The notes beneath the pieces were generated by a model. That model was not told the origin of the DNA. It was given only the letters and a program-made list of their open reading frames with translations, and did not search any database. From Giardia muris (Eukaryota > Fornicata > Diplomonadida > Hexamitidae), in assembly GCA_006247105.1 (NCBI GenBank), contig CM016929.1, positions 124,001-188,000 of the forward strand: a stretch of 64,000 bases of DNA, given 5' to 3'. The number at the start of each line of letters is the position of its first letter. Positions within the stretch are counted from its first letter, which is position 1. Positions 27,040 through 36,664 of this stretch are shown here, one piece after another. The position numbers and the translations under genes were made by a program.

Positions 27040-27371
27040 AAGATATTGTTTGCCGATTTCTGGTCAACTAGTGTGAGAACAAGGTGTGCCAGAAAACCGC
27101 ATAGGGCGATCATGTTCAGGACCAGGAGGGCTCTATGACGTCGAGTAACGCGTTTAAGACGGCCGGAAAGGTCGGTCATCTCATCGCACGAGATCGACTC
27201 GACGTGGCTAGGGGTTTTCCCTCGAAGGAAGCCCAGACGGTTCTCGGCGACCTTGACCTGTTGCCGCATCGAGCTAATGGCGACGTTCAGGTCTCTGATC
27301 TCCTGGAGTACCTCCGTGGCCTCCTCCTTGAGTGCCTCGGCCTTGCTAGCAACATCGCATAACACCTCCAT
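27036..27371 (-). CDS. Small tail-anchored coiled-coil protein (111 aa)
   Basis: The protein has a coiled coil at residues ~5-50 (VASKAEALKEEATEVLQEI), a linker, a basic patch (RLKRVTRRHR) and one hydrophobic C-terminal segment (ALLVLNMIALCGFLAHLVLTLV). This is the layout of a tail-anchored protein, such as a reduced SNARE or tethering factor. It has no signal peptide. Its length, layout and spaced residues resemble the 108-residue protein at 29566-29892. It lies 18 bp downstream of the 714-residue orphan on the same strand. Confidence 0.65.
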   Translation of the reverse strand: MEVLCDVASKAEALKEEATEVLQEIRDLNVAISSMRQQVKVAENRLGFLRGKTPSHVESISCDEMTDLSGRLKRVTRRHRALLVLNMIALCGFLAHLVLTLVDQKSANNIF

Positions 27372-27389
27372 TTTTCGATCTGTTCGCGC

Positions 27390-29534
27390 TTAGTTCGCGC
27401 TTCGGGTTTGTAGTAAAACTGCTTCCAGGTCTAGGGCCGGCTCGGGGTCGTCATTACTTGGCTCCAAAAGTAAGGAGAGGAAGTTGGGCTCATGTGGTAT
27501 TTCGGGCGTAAGTTGAAGCTCGACCTCCTTATGGGACTCAGAGTTAGGGTCGGAAACGTTAGGTTCCATGGTCGAAGGGATATTGATAAGTGGGGTCTTC
27601 GAGATTGGCGACTTGTGTGGTGTTGGAGAATGAATAGGGGCTTGTAAAGAGTGTGATTCCAGACGCCCAGGAGACAATCCAGCAGGAAGTAAGACTGGTG
27701 TATGGAAGGGATACATGTTAGACGTCTGTGGCAATTCGTTGATCTCTTGATCGGTCACTAGCGCTTCCTGCAACCTTCTATGGGAAGCATTAGGTGTCCC
27801 TATCGTTTGTAACGACGGAGTACGCATGAGACGCTCATCAGGAATAACTTGCATGGCTGGATCAAGAAGGTATCCGTTGGCGACGGTTTGACCCAGTCCG
27901 GTCTGTTCATGAAGACGTTCATACCCAGTGCTATGCAGGGTAGGAGTGACGGGTAAGGGGTGTTGCATAAGAGTGGCTGTACCACTGATGAGACGAGGGT
28001 CTTGACCGCCTGGGAATGGGTTCGAATCACCCGAGAAGGGCAACGAGGAACCAACCCTTGTACTTGGGTATGCACTTTCAGGGAGTTTCGAACGACAGAA
28101 GACTCCATCAACCTTTATCGCGATATGGTTTGCCATGTCTCGTAGAAGAAGCTGGCCATAGGCTTTGGTACCAATACGACGAATAACGTGCACGTTCAAG
28201 CCACGTAGAGTCGCATCATAGACATTCCCTTGGACGCTCTGGAAGGCAGAAGCTAAGAACTCCTGTCCGGCATTATCGATACAAAGGTCATAGGAGAGAA
28301 TAGGATATGGTGTTGATATGCCTAAGAAGGAAAGGAAGGGAGAATCCGATTGCAAGAAGAGGCAGAACGCTATGTACCTCAAAGAGGAACGGAAGAAGTG
28401 ATAGAGATCGTAGGCCAAGAGAACGCCTTCTGGACGTTGAGTCCCAATCACCGCCTCTAATAATTGTAATGTTTGCGTTGAGACGGAGACGGTGGAGTCC
28501 TGACCAATACGCTCAACTACACGCTTCATTAGACTCGTAGTGATGCTCGTGAAGAGCGTAATGTTCAGCTTATACGCCGTCAGAAGCATCAGGATGCTCT
28601 TCCCTACAAAGGCCCAAGCGGAATCCTTCAAGTGTAGCTCCGCTTCGGGTTGCGCATGGTAGATGTAATTAGCAAGCTGTGGACACGTCTTATTCAGGCC
28701 CTCACCAAGTTCCCGTGTCTCCTCCTCGTTCATGGTATTCTGACTGACGGACAAGGTGATTTGAGAAGTAGTTCCTGTATTACTATTGGAGCTGCCCGAG
28801 ATCACCCCCGTCCTCAATACAGTGCGTGTGAAGCTTGAAACGTCCGCCAAATCTACCACCAACAACTGTAACATCACTTCGGGATAGATGGATGGCAAGC
28901 TGGCGGTCAAGCAAGTGAAACTGTGAATGATCTGTCTCAAAGATAACGCGCTAGCCACAGGGTTGCATCCCCCATTCCTCCTTGCAAACGAAAGAAGAGG
29001 TGTGCACATGTTCAGAGTCGTGACGATGGTCTCTAGGTATTGCAACGCCGTGATGTTGTAGGTGAGCGTCTGCGTCGATAAGACGACCTGAGCGATGACG
29101 TAGTTGACATCTGTGGCCTTTTTGTTCTTTGATAGCGTCAAGTAACGTGTACACTTCATCCATAAGTCCTGTTGTCTACCGAACTCTATGATTAATAGAT
29201 GATGGCTCGAATGCTCCAAGATCGTCACCAATGGCCCAAGCGTGTTTGAGTGGAGCTCAACATAGATGCAACTGGTACCCTTATGTCCTTGGTTATCCAA
29301 ACCGGCTTGACCTGGGAAATCCACGAATGGAGTATCAATGACGAAGGATACGCCTCCCGCACCCCCCAGACTCCCGTCGATCCCCGCCGTCACGTGTATG
29401 GCCTGGGCGCCAACGCCAGGCTCGCAAAGGAAGCAGATCCCGAGACGCACGAAGGTCTCCTGTTGCTGCCAGAGGTACGCGATCGCCGCCTGGAATCCGG
29501 AGATAGCATCCGTGTGCAGGATGAGCTGGACCAT
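27390..29534 (-). CDS. Hypothetical protein, 714 aa
   Basis: I do not recognise this protein. Residues ~1-480 appear globular with alternating beta and helical stretches (MVQLILHTDAISGFQAAIAYL, LLIIEFGRQQDLW and CIDNAGQEFLASAFQSV). The C-terminal ~230 residues are disordered, rich in Pro, Ser and Thr (SPTPHKSPISKTPLINIPS), and end in an acidic segment (EPSNDDPEPALDLEAVLLQ) that could be a short binding motif. No signal peptide is seen. It lies between two small tail-anchored proteins. Confidence 0.75.
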   Translation of the reverse strand: MVQLILHTDAISGFQAAIAYLWQQQETFVRLGICFLCEPGVGAQAIHVTAGIDGSLGGAGGVSFVIDTPFVDFPGQAGLDNQGHKGTSCIYVELHSNTLGPLVTILEHSSHHLLIIEFGRQQDLWMKCTRYLTLSKNKKATDVNYVIAQVVLSTQTLTYNITALQYLETIVTTLNMCTPLLSFARRNGGCNPVASALSLRQIIHSFTCLTASLPSIYPEVMLQLLVVDLADVSSFTRTVLRTGVISGSSNSNTGTTSQITLSVSQNTMNEEETRELGEGLNKTCPQLANYIYHAQPEAELHLKDSAWAFVGKSILMLLTAYKLNITLFTSITTSLMKRVVERIGQDSTVSVSTQTLQLLEAVIGTQRPEGVLLAYDLYHFFRSSLRYIAFCLFLQSDSPFLSFLGISTPYPILSYDLCIDNAGQEFLASAFQSVQGNVYDATLRGLNVHVIRRIGTKAYGQLLLRDMANHIAIKVDGVFCRSKLPESAYPSTRVGSSLPFSGDSNPFPGGQDPRLISGTATLMQHPLPVTPTLHSTGYERLHEQTGLGQTVANGYLLDPAMQVIPDERLMRTPSLQTIGTPNASHRRLQEALVTDQEINELPQTSNMYPFHTPVLLPAGLSPGRLESHSLQAPIHSPTPHKSPISKTPLINIPSTMEPNVSDPNSESHKEVELQLTPEIPHEPNFLSLLLEPSNDDPEPALDLEAVLLQTRSAN

Positions 29535-29565
29535 GTGGGTTCAAGAAGGAAGCTGGTGGGGAAAA

Positions 29566-29892
29566 ATGCTATTCTTCGAGGAGGTTAGTGAGCGTGCAGA
29601 TGCCTTACTGGCCCATGGGAACCAGCTGCATGAGACGGTGGGGAGGTTGGGGGAGCAAATAGAAGCCCTTGAGGGCCTTATCCAGGCCGAGGAGGCAAAG
29701 CTCTTGCCTCTACGTCGAAGGACCGTCTTTGATATAGTAGCTAAACGTTCTGACACCACGACGACCTTTCTCCTCCTCCGAATGTCTGGGATGACACACC
29801 TTCTAATCTCCATCGTTAACATCATTGTCCTGACTTTACTTGCATGCCTATTCATGGCTCATATCGTCTTACCACGCCTGTCGTTTCTGTAG
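29566..29892 (+). CDS. Small tail-anchored coiled-coil protein (108 aa)
   Basis: From the ATG in GGGGAAAAATG the protein has a coiled coil (~3-45, EEVSERADALLAHGNQL), a basic LPLRRRT motif, a linker and a C-terminal hydrophobic segment (LLISIVNIIVLTLLACLFMA). The frame is open further upstream to 29338, but that part is antisense to the 714-residue gene. The pattern VSERADAL...LLPLRRRT parallels VASKAEAL...LGFLRGKT in the protein at 27036-27371, so the two may be distant paralogues. It is likely an ER or endomembrane tail-anchored protein. It converges with INO80 with a 1-bp gap. Confidence 0.65.
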   Translation: MLFFEEVSERADALLAHGNQLHETVGRLGEQIEALEGLIQAEEAKLLPLRRRTVFDIVAKRSDTTTTFLLLRMSGMTHLLISIVNIIVLTLLACLFMAHIVLPRLSFL

Positions 29893-29893
29893 G

Positions 29894-32800
29894 CTATGCC
29901 TTCTCCGTATCCCACGCCAGGAGGTCAAGGATCTCGTCGCGCAAAGGCCTTCGCTTCTGCTTCGATTGGGCACTCGACACGTCGTAGGCGTCGCTGTGCA
30001 CGAGGTTTCCGTGCTCGTCGCGCTTCTGCCCACGGAGAACGAGCTCCTGAACGATCTCCTTCCCTTGCGCCCTTTGTAGGATCCGTTCATCAATGGTTCC
30101 CCGAGTCACTAGCCGATAGATGGTGACCGCCTTCTTCTGTCCTAAACGATGAACACGGTCCATGGCCTGTGCATCCTGCGTCGGGTTCCAATCGTTCTCG
30201 TAGAAGATGACGGTGCTCGCCCGAGTCAGATTCAACCCCAAGGCTGCTGCCCTAGTACTCAGAAGGAAGACGAACACGGTGTGATCGCACATGAACTTGT
30301 CAACGATCTGGCCACGCTTCGTGACGTTGTCGCTCCCGTCAAGGCGGACGTAGGCATAACGCCTGAAAATGAGGTAATCCTCCAGGATGTCAAGCATCTT
30401 GGTCATCTGACAATAGATGAGGACCGGCTCCTTCTTCTTGTTCAGTTCGTACAGAATCCTGTCGAGAGCGGTGAGCTTCCCAGAGTCACGGATGAGAGAT
30501 ATGGTTGATCTAGGAAGGATGGGGCATGCTATGAGAGAGTTACTCAGCTCTGTGCACAGGGGAATGTGTAACTTCGTAATCCCCGTCATCTTAGCTGAAT
30601 GTTCGCCGCTCATCATCTTGCCACGGTAGACCACCTCCCCACGTAGGAGTGAATGCATTATCCATGGGATGTGCGTGATGAAGATTGGGGGGAGGATGAC
30701 TTGTGGAGGAAGCCCGAAGGCACGCGGTGGGATTTCATGTGAGACGACAGTCATACTTGCACACAAATCCGAAAAGAGATGGTTGTGTACCTTCCGCAAC
30801 CACAGGTACTTAGAGAACAGGTGATAACACCCCTCTCCTGCCCCGTCCTCCTCTGGGAGCGGAAGAATTTCCGTATAAGAAAGGATGTTCATCGGCGTCA
30901 CGGTCGTAAGTCCAGGAGAGTACAGGACTGAACGCTCGAGGTTCAGATACTGCCGTCCTATCAGCTCATATAGGCTCCGAACGGCAGAATACACCACGTC
31001 CCTTTGTGTATCAAACAGGAAGGGTGCCAATAGTGGGATTAATGCGGGACTGGCTAAGTTCTGTGCCAATTGCAAGGGGAACGTCGCTAGGAGAGCCAGG
31101 TCTTGGCGCGAGAGGTCAAGAAGACGAGAGACAGTCGATAGGAGGTCTGATTCCAGAAAAAGATTGAACCGATGTGCGATGACGCTCTCAGCCCTCTTAG
31201 TACCCAGGTCCTTATATAGGTCCATGTACACGGCGACCGGGATGTCAATGACAAGGTCACTACAGGCATGCATGAGAGTTACTTGCCTTCCAAGATAATT
31301 CTCCCTTGATGAGTCAGTGAATCCGAATTGTGTGAACAAGTCGGTGAACCGTTCGAGATCGGTCGGGGGTGAACGCCGAAAAGATGAGGCGCGTTTCGAC
31401 CGTGTATCGGTTGTTTCCGACGCCTCAGCATCAAGAACAGTCCCCCCCGTATTGGAAGATTGTAAGACCACTTTTGGACTAGGTTCTGCTTGTTCCAGTG
31501 TAGTAAGTCCCGTAATGGACGAGACAGACGACACGGGGTTCAAGCCACCAAACTCGCTATAGGGCTGCGCATCATCATCATCGGCATCCTCGTCGGGTTG
31601 GATGGCCAAGTACGGCGTCCGCTGATGCCAGCGATACTCGGAGATGAGAAACGACATCGTCACCGCAGATGTCGCCTGAGTACGCTCAAAGAGCTCGGGA
31701 TGACAGCAGACCTTCCGCAGCTGCATGACCAGGTTCTTGATATCGTCATCAACACCACGCGTCGTCTTTGAGAGGAGAGAGTCCAAGCTCAGCTTGCTTC
31801 GAAGCGCCGCGTACAAGGTCCGTTGCTTTCTACTCATCCCACACATCAAGATGATCTCCTTCTTCGCTCCAAGGTCCTTCTCGACGTCGCTCTTGACACG
31901 GCGGAGAACAAACGGCGCTAACACCCCCTGTAACCGCCTCAATTGCGCCGGATTGAGCTTCACGTTCCCAAGGCGGTTAGCTGCACTTTCAATATCACGA
32001 CTAAACCATTCAGCGAAGTCTTCCTTGTTCATGAAGAGTTCTGGCATAACAAAGTGCAACAGAGCCCAGAGCTCCGCCAGAGAGTTCTGAATCGGGGTTC
32101 CACTGAGAAGGACCTTACATCGAGACTTGTATTGCATAATAGTCCGCCAACGAGCCGTCTCACTCGACTTAATCATTTGCCCCTCATCCAGCACGACAAC
32201 CGTCCAAGGGATTGCAGAGAGCGTCCGAACCTCTGCAACAGCGATCTGGTATGACGTGACAACGATGTGAAAGACCGAGTCTGGATGTCCAAGGACCTTC
32301 TTGTTCTTCTTGAGTGTCTGACTCAATTGGTTCCCAAAGTTCAGAGAAGTCGACCACGCCTTCTTAATGATGCTTCGATCCTTGACAGACCCCCAATACG
32401 GCCAGACATTGAGGTTGGGGGCGAAGCGCTTAAGCTCCTTTACCCAGTTTGATAGGAGGCTATTGGGCGCGACGATCATGAACGGGCCATGGAACCCATA
32501 GGCCTCGACGAGGTGTTGGAAGAAGGCGATCGTCTGGACGGACTTCCCGAGCCCCATCTCGTCGGAGAGGATCGAGTTGAGCTCCAGCTCGAAACGGTTC
32601 ACGAGCCAGGAGAAGCCGACGATCTGGTACCTCTTCAACGTCCCGCAGAAGTTCTTAGGCGTCTGCTTCAGATCGATATTGAGCCCGCTGATGTTCAGGG
32701 TTTTGTTATTAGCTGGATCGATGGCTGATGGGTCCGTCGTCTTAAAAGCATCTCCTTGATCAATTGAAGAGATCATCGCGTTCAGATTCTCAGCCATCTT

Positions 32801-34840
32801 CGAGCCCGCCTTCGACTGGACCGAGGATATTGTGTACTGCTCCGTCTGCTTGATGAGGAACTCTAATCGTTCTTGCTGCCGCTTCTCATAGAGCTTCTCG
32901 GCACGTTTCGCTTCGAGCTGCGTCTTAATGCGTGCCTCACGATTGAAGGCGTCTCGTCCCTCCCGTTGTAATCGTTTCCACGTTGAGACGAGGTCGCGAT
33001 TGAATTTCCGAAGGCGAACAAGCTCGATACCACTCGTGTAGGATTGTTTGTTGCTTCGCAGACGCCGGGCAGCCTGCCGTGTCGCATAGCTACTGTTTCG
33101 GCTCTGAATCGTCGCCACATACTGCGCCTGCGTCTGCTGACGCCCTCGAACGCGTTCAGCAGGCATATATGCCAAATGACCGAAGAGAGTGACCGAAGAA
33201 TCGACGGTCGCGTCGTTGTGGGTGTACGAGTACGCAACGGTGGTCTGTAGGTCTGTAGGCTCCACCGGCTCTATGGGGGCTGGTTTCTTGAGGCGTTGAA
33301 TCCGAGAAGTTTTCCGGATGACCCGTTCTTCCTCCGTACGAAGGACGTTGATCTGAGCCACTGGAAGGGGGTAGATCTCTGGCGCAGTCGTTTCAGAGAC
33401 ATACGAATTCCCTCGCCGATAGAAGGGAGTACCACGGACGCTTATCAGCAAGGGTGGCGCGTCTGTTAAAAGAGGAGTCAAGATATGCCGGGGTTCTCGG
33501 ATATAGCCTTCTGCGCGCTCCACCCATAGAGCCCTAAACACTGTGAGCGGCAACGAGCCCTGCAATGGCGGTAGAGCCTCTGGTGCGTCAACGCAGAGGG
33601 GCTTAGCCTCGAGTTCCATCAAGGCAACCGTGGTCAGGTTCCGAAAGAGGGCGCGCAAGACAGGCCTTTGAAGACGCTCGTTCAGGACGGATATCTGCTC
33701 GAAAAATGGGAGGAGCGCCTCAGTCAGATTAGATCGATCAAGAGAGGGAACACCTTCGGAAGTTCTGGAGCTAACCACCAGGAGTACCAGTTGCGCAAAG
33801 GCTAGTGCGGAACTGAGCTGATGAAGAGTCTTGGACTTCAACTCGTCGGCATACTCCCGCGTCAGTAACTCACATGGTACAAGCTGTGCATGCCCAAGTT
33901 TCAGCCTAAGCTCTTGAAGTTCTTCAATTAATGCAAGAACTCCTCGGAATGAGACTAAGAATAACGATAGGGCAAGTTCAAATGTGTCACCTATTCCCAT
34001 GACTTCACCCTCGCGTGCCTTATAAAGCAAGGGGGTAATCTCCGACTGTCCATGCTGAGGAGCAGAGAAAGTGAAGATCAATGACTCATCAATGGTAAGG
34101 ACGACGGGTAGAGCGTCCCCAGTGGCGAAAAGAGGTCGTATCCCTTGTAGATACGTACACACGGCCTTGATGAGGGCTCCGATCGGTCGAAATTGAGGCG
34201 GACACGCATCTGCTTTAGCCGAGAGGCGATATATGATTTGGTCATAGACTGCGGCCGGGTGAACATAAACGAGGTCATCAATGACATACCTCTCAAAGCC
34301 CAAGAAGGAGAATTCTGGTATCCCGTCTTCTGGAGCTTGGAGATCACATCCTAATGCTGTCAAACACGTGATACTACATTCGTGTAAGAAGCTGGTATCT
34401 CTATCAGGAAACCATCCATCCGCACTAAGAATATCGTCTGGGAAGCTAGCAATCGCTCGAGAGCCTTGGAGATACTCGGCAACCTCAAAGGTGCAAGACA
34501 TGACGAGGTCTGCTTGAGGCTCGATGCTAAATGGTTCGGAGACAGGGGTGAGAGATAGTCTACCATACTTATCTAGCTCGCTGATCTGTACGTCATTCAG
34601 AAGGGCGTTTCGGGTCAGGATCGACTCCAGAAAGGCCTCATCTGTCAAGCCACTGGCGGCAAACTGCTCCACTAATTGGGGTGATGGGAGCGAAGGTTCC
34701 ATAGATCCCAGAGGCTTCGGGACGAGGGAGGAGGTCTGGGCGGGGGGAATGGCTGGGAGGCCTACGCCCAGCATTAGGTCAAGATATAGCCGGAGAGGTG
34801 CGGCATGGGGTAAAAAGGGGGAAGGTTCCGAGGTTGGCAT
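29894..34840 (-). CDS. INO80: INO80-family chromatin-remodelling ATPase
   Basis: The 1648-residue Snf2-family ATPase has an N-terminal ~550 residues without recognised domains and a basic HSA/DBINO-like region (~560-670, ending QERLEFLIKQTEQYTISSV). The ATPase lobe 1 has motif I DEMGLGKS near residue 762, motif II DEGQ near 887 (usually DEAQ/DEAH), and LSGTPIQN. A ~390-residue insertion follows, then lobe 2 (VLIYCQMTKML to QAMDRVHRLGQKK near 1563). The DBINO signature and the long split between lobes identify INO80 rather than SWI2 or ISWI. It slides nucleosomes and edits H2A.Z. The start is uncertain; an in-frame ATG at 34774 (MLGVGLPAIPP) has an A/T-rich context. Confidence 0.9.
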   Translation of the reverse strand: MPTSEPSPFLPHAAPLRLYLDLMLGVGLPAIPPAQTSSLVPKPLGSMEPSLPSPQLVEQFAASGLTDEAFLESILTRNALLNDVQISELDKYGRLSLTPVSEPFSIEPQADLVMSCTFEVAEYLQGSRAIASFPDDILSADGWFPDRDTSFLHECSITCLTALGCDLQAPEDGIPEFSFLGFERYVIDDLVYVHPAAVYDQIIYRLSAKADACPPQFRPIGALIKAVCTYLQGIRPLFATGDALPVVLTIDESLIFTFSAPQHGQSEITPLLYKAREGEVMGIGDTFELALSLFLVSFRGVLALIEELQELRLKLGHAQLVPCELLTREYADELKSKTLHQLSSALAFAQLVLLVVSSRTSEGVPSLDRSNLTEALLPFFEQISVLNERLQRPVLRALFRNLTTVALMELEAKPLCVDAPEALPPLQGSLPLTVFRALWVERAEGYIREPRHILTPLLTDAPPLLISVRGTPFYRRGNSYVSETTAPEIYPLPVAQINVLRTEEERVIRKTSRIQRLKKPAPIEPVEPTDLQTTVAYSYTHNDATVDSSVTLFGHLAYMPAERVRGRQQTQAQYVATIQSRNSSYATRQAARRLRSNKQSYTSGIELVRLRKFNRDLVSTWKRLQREGRDAFNREARIKTQLEAKRAEKLYEKRQQERLEFLIKQTEQYTISSVQSKAGSKMAENLNAMISSIDQGDAFKTTDPSAIDPANNKTLNISGLNIDLKQTPKNFCGTLKRYQIVGFSWLVNRFELELNSILSDEMGLGKSVQTIAFFQHLVEAYGFHGPFMIVAPNSLLSNWVKELKRFAPNLNVWPYWGSVKDRSIIKKAWSTSLNFGNQLSQTLKKNKKVLGHPDSVFHIVVTSYQIAVAEVRTLSAIPWTVVVLDEGQMIKSSETARWRTIMQYKSRCKVLLSGTPIQNSLAELWALLHFVMPELFMNKEDFAEWFSRDIESAANRLGNVKLNPAQLRRLQGVLAPFVLRRVKSDVEKDLGAKKEIILMCGMSRKQRTLYAALRSKLSLDSLLSKTTRGVDDDIKNLVMQLRKVCCHPELFERTQATSAVTMSFLISEYRWHQRTPYLAIQPDEDADDDDAQPYSEFGGLNPVSSVSSITGLTTLEQAEPSPKVVLQSSNTGGTVLDAEASETTDTRSKRASSFRRSPPTDLERFTDLFTQFGFTDSSRENYLGRQVTLMHACSDLVIDIPVAVYMDLYKDLGTKRAESVIAHRFNLFLESDLLSTVSRLLDLSRQDLALLATFPLQLAQNLASPALIPLLAPFLFDTQRDVVYSAVRSLYELIGRQYLNLERSVLYSPGLTTVTPMNILSYTEILPLPEEDGAGEGCYHLFSKYLWLRKVHNHLFSDLCASMTVVSHEIPPRAFGLPPQVILPPIFITHIPWIMHSLLRGEVVYRGKMMSGEHSAKMTGITKLHIPLCTELSNSLIACPILPRSTISLIRDSGKLTALDRILYELNKKKEPVLIYCQMTKMLDILEDYLIFRRYAYVRLDGSDNVTKRGQIVDKFMCDHTVFVFLLSTRAAALGLNLTRASTVIFYENDWNPTQDAQAMDRVHRLGQKKAVTIYRLVTRGTIDERILQRAQGKEIVQELVLRGQKRDEHGNLVHSDAYDVSSAQSKQKRRPLRDEILDLLAWDTEKA

Positions 34841-34876
34841 CTCCGGTTCCTCGGTCTTTGTCCGTGCGATTCCAAT

Positions 34877-36202
34877 TCATTTCCCCGTGGCCGTCCGAGG
34901 CAACAAAAGCACCCTTTTCTCTCGACGCTCTCCAACGACGGCGCCCGCGCCCGCCGACGTCGTCCCGAGCCGCCGACTGCAACGCTCAACTGTCTCGTCG
35001 AGCTCTTCTGGTCTACAGGCGTCCGCGAGCATGGCTGAGAATCCGTCGACGTCCCAACGAGGGCTCCGGTCGAAGAGCCAGAATGCGCGTTGCAAGGGAT
35101 CTGAGGATAACCCTTGGCGACTAATAAGGATTATCCTCGTATCCACACCTAAGGGGAGATCTGGATCTATCCAACAGGAGGAGACCGGTGTGTACTCATC
35201 AGAATGGAGCGCCTGTGGTCGGAGGAGATGGTAGAGAAGAGAGACAGTTGGTCCTCTACTTTGAGGGGTGATTAGGGAGATGTTATTAGAGTGCTGTGCA
35301 TATGCGAAATAGATCTCTTGAGGAAGATGTAGAAGGTGGAGCCTTTCAAGAAGGACACCAAGAGACGTCGGTATGGAAGGCAGGGGTGCAGTACGCTCCA
35401 CACCTATGAGTTCTGCAAACTCACCAAGAAGGATCTGACCAAGCACCTGTCGAGGTGAGAGACGGATGGTGGCCGTATACGAGATCTTTGGCATCCGAGT
35501 CGTCAGGTTGATGGATATCCGCTCCTCCGCCGTCAATCTCGAGTCCTCGATGTGACTAACGAATAAAGGGAGTACATAGATCAGAAGGTTTTCGGATGCC
35601 CCAGTAAGAAGCTCGGTACAGCTCGCAATGATACGACCGACCTCGAAGGTTGCACCTCTCATGACGATCTGTTTAGATTCCTCGTCACATACTGTGGTAA
35701 TGGCGCCGAATTGATGTCCAAGTGCACGCGCGACAAAGTACATGTCAAAGCGAGCGAGTGGGACTTCAGCTTCTGCCATTGGGTCCAAGGAAAGAGGACA
35801 ACTGGTAATGGAGTGTGCGGTGAGGAATGCATCCACCTCCTTCTTCGAGCCAATATATGGAACTCCCTCAATACGAGAAAGATATGCGTATCTCTCAAGA
35901 GGCATGGAGAATGGTGCCGAACGAAAGACCTCTAGGATTCGTTGTAGCCTTGGGGCGCATCGCGTCAAACATACCGTCGAGGTGAACTCTCCAACAACCT
36001 CATTTCCACGCAAGAGAAGACGTTGATTCGTACTATCATGGTAGTGCATCGCGTAGGTGGCAAGTGAGGTGACGAAGTATGCCAAGCCCGTCTCGCTCGC
36101 CGCCACGATCTCCCCTTCACACCTCTCTTCAAGCTCCGGAGGTAGCTCGAAGACTAGGCAGTCCGAAATTGGCATGTCCTTGTTGACTCGTAAAGGTCGC
36201 AT
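34877..36202 (-). CDS. DCC1-like (sister chromatid cohesion / alternative clamp loader) protein
   Basis: The 441-residue protein resembles DCC1/DSCC1, a partner of CTF18 and CTF8 in the alternative PCNA loader. The N-terminus has the family pattern (LVFELPPELEERCEGEIV, then YAMHYHDSTNQRLLL). The C-terminus has the winged-helix pattern (IILISRQGLSSDPLQRAFWLFDRSP followed by WDVDGFSAML), similar to the FLLKVDDLP...ERF..LFSL..KW motif of DCC1. The middle is poorly conserved. The match was made by eye, so the call is moderate. INO80 begins 36 bp downstream on the same strand. The start has an AAAAGAAGG context. Confidence 0.55.
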   Translation of the reverse strand: MRPLRVNKDMPISDCLVFELPPELEERCEGEIVAASETGLAYFVTSLATYAMHYHDSTNQRLLLRGNEVVGEFTSTVCLTRCAPRLQRILEVFRSAPFSMPLERYAYLSRIEGVPYIGSKKEVDAFLTAHSITSCPLSLDPMAEAEVPLARFDMYFVARALGHQFGAITTVCDEESKQIVMRGATFEVGRIIASCTELLTGASENLLIYVLPLFVSHIEDSRLTAEERISINLTTRMPKISYTATIRLSPRQVLGQILLGEFAELIGVERTAPLPSIPTSLGVLLERLHLLHLPQEIYFAYAQHSNNISLITPQSRGPTVSLLYHLLRPQALHSDEYTPVSSCWIDPDLPLGVDTRIILISRQGLSSDPLQRAFWLFDRSPRWDVDGFSAMLADACRPEELDETVERCSRRLGTTSAGAGAVVGERREKRVLLLPRTATGK

Positions 36203-36664
36203 CCTTCTTTTAGTCCAACACGTCTATGCATTTACTCTAAAGGCCAAATAGACCATCACCTTAGCCTTCTGGTCTTAGAATTACTCCAAGAAGAAACCGA
36301 TGCCTCTTAATAGCTCGGCGCCGTGCTTGTCTCCGGTCTCCTCGTCTTCCGCTCGCAGGCCGATGTAGCTCAGTCGGTAGAGCGTGGGACTCTTAATCCC
36401 ACGGTCGCGGGTTCGAGCCCCGTCGTCGGTACTTCTCTCGTTCCCCGTTCCTCGTTTCTCCAAGTCCTCTCGATAAATATGCACACTGGTTCTTTAACAA
36501 AAGGGGATGAGATCTGTGATTTATCCACGAAGACAAGGGGAGTCATCCCTTGGCCGGAACAGGGAGTCTCTGGTTAGAAGGAATCACCCGTCATTTTCAA
36601 CGAGAAGGAGAATGGACTCATCACTAAGCTGACTTGACTGATGAGTGGACACACCCCCAAAAAA
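36203..36664. other. Divergent intergenic region containing tRNA-Lys
   Basis: This 462-bp region lies between the DCC1-like gene and the membrane-protein gene. It holds tRNA-Lys at 36359-36431. The rest is unremarkable. The last 9 bases before the downstream ATG are CCCCCAAAA-type initiator sequence. Confidence 0.5.
36359..36431 (+). tRNA. tRNA-Lys (anticodon CTT)
   Basis: A 73-nt cloverleaf: acceptor GCCGATG/CGTCGGT plus discriminator A; D arm GCTC...GAGC; anticodon stem TGGGA/TCCCA around loop CTCTTAA (anticodon CTT, decoding AAG); T arm GCGGG/CCCGT around TTCGAGC. No intron is seen and CCA is not encoded. Confidence 0.95.
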
